DNA from: Diphasiastrum complanatum
Taxonomy: Eukaryota; Streptophyta; Lycopodiopsida; Lycopodiales; Lycopodiaceae
Direction of reading: 5' to 3'
Length of the DNA: 64,000 nt
NCBI GenBank assembly: GCA_029204225.1
Contig: MU831551.1
Location: 64,001-128,000, forward strand
How positions within the stretch are numbered: position 1 is the stretch's first letter; each line of letters opens with the position of its first letter. Below are positions 60,306 through 64,000 of this stretch, one piece after another. A model generated the notes under the pieces. It was not told the origin of the DNA, made no database searches, and worked only from the letters and a program-made list of their open reading frames with translations. The position numbers were made by a program, and so were the translations under genes.

Positions 60306-63300
60306 TTAGCTTTGCCAATGATTTGCATTATTTGCAATGTACAATATTTATTGTTTTCGAATAAAAATTTCAATTTTTATATGCATATGTTTTTATTAAA
60401 AGCATTAACATGATCGATTTTCCATGAAAAAAAAATACAATCAAATAAACTATTCGCTCTTTAGATATCAGAATTTTGTTCTATAATGTTGTTAAATTTG
60501 AATATGTCGGAAGCTATCTCTAAAACAAACATTTGAATACCAATTTGCATGGACTGTGATTTGTTATAAAATTTTTTATTTTATTTTTTAACGATAAGTG
60601 TTGTAAAGAAAAAACATAAATTACATCCAATACTAGAAAAAGCAATACAAGAAAATGAGGTTTTTCATAAAAAAAAAATTACACAAAAATATAGTACCAC
60701 ACAAATATAGATAATAATGCACCATCTTTGAATGCATTTGTAAATTGCAAAATAGTATTAAACTATCTCTCTTTAATGACTTTAGAGGGACTAGAAAAAA
60801 AGAGAGACTAGAACTAGTCTCATTTTTATTAAACATGTGTTCACGCGGTTCACTTGTTCATATAGTGATTCCTTGCTTGTTCAAACAATAATTGTTGGAA
60901 GTGTAGTTTTTAAGCCAGTCAACCGTCCATGATTCTGTCATCCATGTAGACTCTAGATAACTCTTGAGAGTTGCAGATTGAAGGAAGGCATCACATTTTA
61001 CAGGCAAGATCGATAGAGCACATTGTTTTCTGAGGATCATTGTAGTACAGATAGCCTTCTCCACTATCGTCTGCAGACAGACTCTATCTGTTAGCAATTC
61101 TTCCAACCTTGTGGATAGGTTTTCTAGCCTGGCTATCCCTAGTCCCTATTGTGTTTGTGTTTGTGTTTAAGAATTGGTTGGGCGCCTGTAGCCCATCTAG
61201 TTGTCGATTTCCTAAGCAGCAAGCCTGATGCCAACGATTCCTGTGCAGGTCAGTGGATTTGTGAGCTCTGTCCATCATAGTCAAGGAGCCCACTCGTTAG
61301 CCTGTCGTTCAATGACAAAGGACTCAGGAGGTAGTCGATGACCTGTTGTTAGCAACTTTACTCTATTAACAACGCTTTTAACGACCACATTTCAGAACCT
61401 TGTTGGTCACTGTTGGGAATGGGATTTACTTGTTTTAAAATTGCAGGTCTGTGGATAGAGTTAATACTCTATCAAGCCACTTATGTGAAGTGATCTGTTA
61501 AGACATTTCTAGAGTCTAGATTCTTGTCAATTGTTGGACTGCTAGCTATATTCCTGCATGTCAATCGTAGGTTTGCAAGGTTAAACCTGCTTGTCCATCA
61601 TTGTCATGGTTTAGATATTGCTTCTTAAAAGTTGTTCATTGTGGGTCAAAAAACTCATAAATTATCTTTGTTACCAATCACTGGCTTTACAGCCAAACAG
61701 AGGCTATTAACTGGTTCGGGCACTTGTGAATTAGTAGCCCAACAATCGCTGGTCACAGCTCGATATCAAGAATACACTAGTAGATCATTAGAAAATAGAT
61801 GGTTGTCTATTCTTTCAAGGCTCAAAAGAATCCTGCTTACAGCAGTCCTTAAAAAGGTGTCCCATAGTCACTGCCTTGGGAGGTGAATAAGTGTTTGTCG
61901 ATTGTGTACAGGGGGATTGATTTTCTACCTATCCATCGTTGGGTCGTGGGATAATATTCTCTTTCCTATTAGTTGCTGAATTTTAAGGCATCTATTTGCC
62001 CTATGGTTCTCTGCTCTGAAAAGGGACTTTATGATCTAAAATTCACTGACCAAAAGCAAGCATATTTATATATGCTTGCAGATCGCATTCACATACCTCC
62101 CCACAAAATTTTTTGTTTACATCCAAAAGGACATTGTATTTGAGGCCTATTGATTGCTGCTAACATTGGCTGACTTTGCTTGGCCATTAATCATTGGTTA
62201 TAGGGCAATTTGCAGCCCAATTCATTCCTATCCATGTTGTTTGATGTTTGGAATCAATGGTCTGTAGATCTATGTTTGTAAGTTTTACGACTTGCAAAAA
62301 ATATTGCAAACCTTTTCGAGATCCTTTCAACAAGTAACAACTATGTATGGCACACAATTGGATCATGTATGTAAAAAATCCAAAAAAATTATCTGGAACT
62401 ACATATGCTTATTGGTCGCTTATTGATCAGATCATTCACCAATATATTACATGAGTGAATGAAAAAAGCCATTAAAAAAAACTTTAACAACGTACTATTT
62501 ATTGCATGTTGCAAAGGCAGGGCCCCATGGCTTCCACAATGCACTTGTTTATAAAGTTTTGGTATTAGGGTTTTTTTTTTAAGTTGGAGTGTAGATGGGC
62601 CTTTTGTTGGTTTTTGGATTTTGGAGTGAAGACTGGCTTTTGGCTTCTGGTTGGAGTGAAGGTGTTGGAATGGACAACGAGCTATCGTGGAGCTGGATGC
62701 ATCAAACATTTTGAGATGGGGACAACGAGCTATTATGGAGCTAGACAAGGAGATATCGTGAAGCTGGATGCGTCAAATGTTGGATCCTTTTTCAGGTTTG
62801 TTCATATTTTTCACCTAGTCATCCCCTCTGGATCAGGCTCCAGAGGTGATATTGAAATGGTCTTCTCTTCACCTTTTTCCCATTTTCATAGCCTCTAGAG
62901 TAGGAGCGCCGATGCTCTTGCTCCAAAGATGATCTTCTTGATCTCTTTTTGGCAAGATTCAGCCTCTATTACAAAATATTTCAAGAACCAGTGTCTTCCT
63001 TGGCTACAGCAAGATGCCCAAATTGTGTTTTTCTTTACAATCATATAGTGTTGCGAATTTCTGCAGCCTAATCGTTGGACAAAATTCTAAATCCTAGCAT
63101 TTGAGTAGGTAAATCAGCAGGTTGTCTCCTAGTTTTGACAAATTAGATGTTGTGTAAGCTCACCGTGAAACAACCATTTTCATGGATGAATCCCTCAGTC
63201 TACGAATCTTGTTTCACCATCGCAGCTCGTGATAAGGCAATGTGTTTCACACTAAGGCATCATCTGGCTTTATTTTTTCACTAGCATCCAGCACAGACCT

Positions 63301-63359
63301 AAAACACCAAACCAATACTTTACCCATACCTTCCTCAAAGACCATACCCTAATAGCTAG
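60306..63359. other. Intergenic, no gene recognised
   Basis: AT-rich, with scattered short open frames and no family motifs. 62690-62790 has an imperfect local duplication of acaacgagctatYRtggagct. A run of gtgtttgtgtttgtgttt is at 61148-61167. The rest is plausibly decayed LTR or leader sequence. Confidence 0.45.
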
Positions 63360-64000
63360 AAAGCAAGTTGTGATTGGCCTTCCATGTTCCTTAAGTAGCA
63401 TCAATCATGTTTGTGAGTCTTGTGCTTTGTCAAAGTCACATAGACAACCCATACTAGATCTACATCTAGATCTACAAAGCCTTTTCAAGTTGTACATTCG
63501 AATATTCATGGAATTACTACAATTAGCAATAGTGGAGCTAAGATGTATGTAACTTTCATTGATGATTTTAGTAGATTTTGTTGGATCTATCTACTAAAGA
63601 GCAAAGATGAAGTGTATGATGTCTTTGTTAAGTTCAAGAATGCAAGGGAGAATGAATTTTCTACAAGGATCAAGTGCTTAAGTGAAAATGGTGGAGAGTA
63701 CATATCTACTAAGTTCAAGGCATTTTGTGATGATGAGCATGGGATCTAGAGGGAGTATACAACACTAATGACTCCACAACAAAATGGAGTGGCTGAAAGG
63801 AAGAATAGGACTTTATGTGAAAGTGGCAAAGCCATGAGGTTAAGTGCTAAACTTGATAAGTTATTTTGGAATCAAGCTTTGTTGTGTGCTAATTTCTTGT
63901 GCAATAGGTGGCCAAGTGCTATGTTGGATGGAAGGACACCTTTTGAGATGCTATTCAAGAGGAGGCCGAGTGTCAACTTTCTTATAACTTCTGGGTGCAC
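63360..64000 (+). pseudogene. Copia zinc domain and integrase core, running off the window
   Basis: The zinc-binding end reads INHVCESCALSKSHRQP (63399-63450). The integrase core is VTFIDDFSRFCWIYLLKSKD (63546-63605), then LSENGGEYISTKF (63680-63720) and, after a TAG (63748) in the HGI/REY stretch, TPQQNGVAERKNRTL (63770-63815). The second catalytic Asp (SDNGGEY) is Glu here. The frame is interrupted between 63480 and 63540. The rest of pol lies beyond 64000. Confidence 0.85.

Overview
The window is plant nuclear DNA, made almost entirely of old, broken and nested transposable elements. The evidence is Ty1/copia and Ty3/gypsy chromovirus pol genes, initiator-tRNA-Met primer-binding sites, a TNP2-type CACTA transposase, an endogenous plant pararetrovirus, a plant SDR gene fragment and pieces of an AP2-type transcription factor gene split by plant-style introns. 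Base composition is AT-rich, with long CT/GA and CA tracts. The species cannot be told from the sequence. I see no intact gene; every coding stretch longer than about 100 codons has stops, frameshifts or missing parts.

Layout. 1-8031: a CACTA (En/Spm-like) element with very long inverted arms; the right arm is interrupted by a 5' half copia element on the minus strand. 8032-14929: mostly featureless, apart from a copia LTR with PBS (10.9 kb) and a copia RNase H end with its 3' LTR (11.4-12.4 kb). 14930-39213: a mosaic of repeated modules. Module 1 is an AP2-domain gene fragment (copies at 16.4, 21.5, 32.8 and 37.3 kb). Module 2 is a second, unidentified two-exon gene end (17.9 and 36.7 kb). 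Module 3 is a gypsy integrase-end unit carrying a TACATACATATGTATGTA palindrome (18.9, 23.4, 24.9, 26.0 and 35.2 kb). Module 4 is a GC-rich LTR-like block with a TGGCGCCG motif (22.7, 38.5 and 42.4 kb). Inside this mosaic lies a chromovirus tandem (26.2-32.5 kb) in which two partial elements share a central LTR, followed by two further head-to-tail LTR starts.

39214-43082: non-coding sequence with a higher-order tandem repeat of about 232 bp at 41.1-41.65 kb. 43.1-45.5 kb: a transposase-like pseudogene running head-on into a broken short-chain dehydrogenase/reductase gene. 47.6-49.75 kb: an endogenous caulimovirid remnant. 51.5-54.55 kb: a minus-strand copia element. 54.57-55.75 kb: a gypsy RT/RNase H fragment. 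56-58.2 kb: hairpin-bearing repeats and a long CT/CA microsatellite. 58.16-59.73 kb: a copia integrase/RT fragment, followed by an unidentified reading frame at 59.77-60.3 kb. 63.37 kb to the end: a copia integrase running off the window.

The genes do not work together as a pathway. What links them is duplication: host gene fragments (AP2, the unknown two-exon end, SDR) sit inside or beside mobile-element sequence. The AP2 and two-exon modules were multiplied and inverted together with it, with their splice junctions kept.
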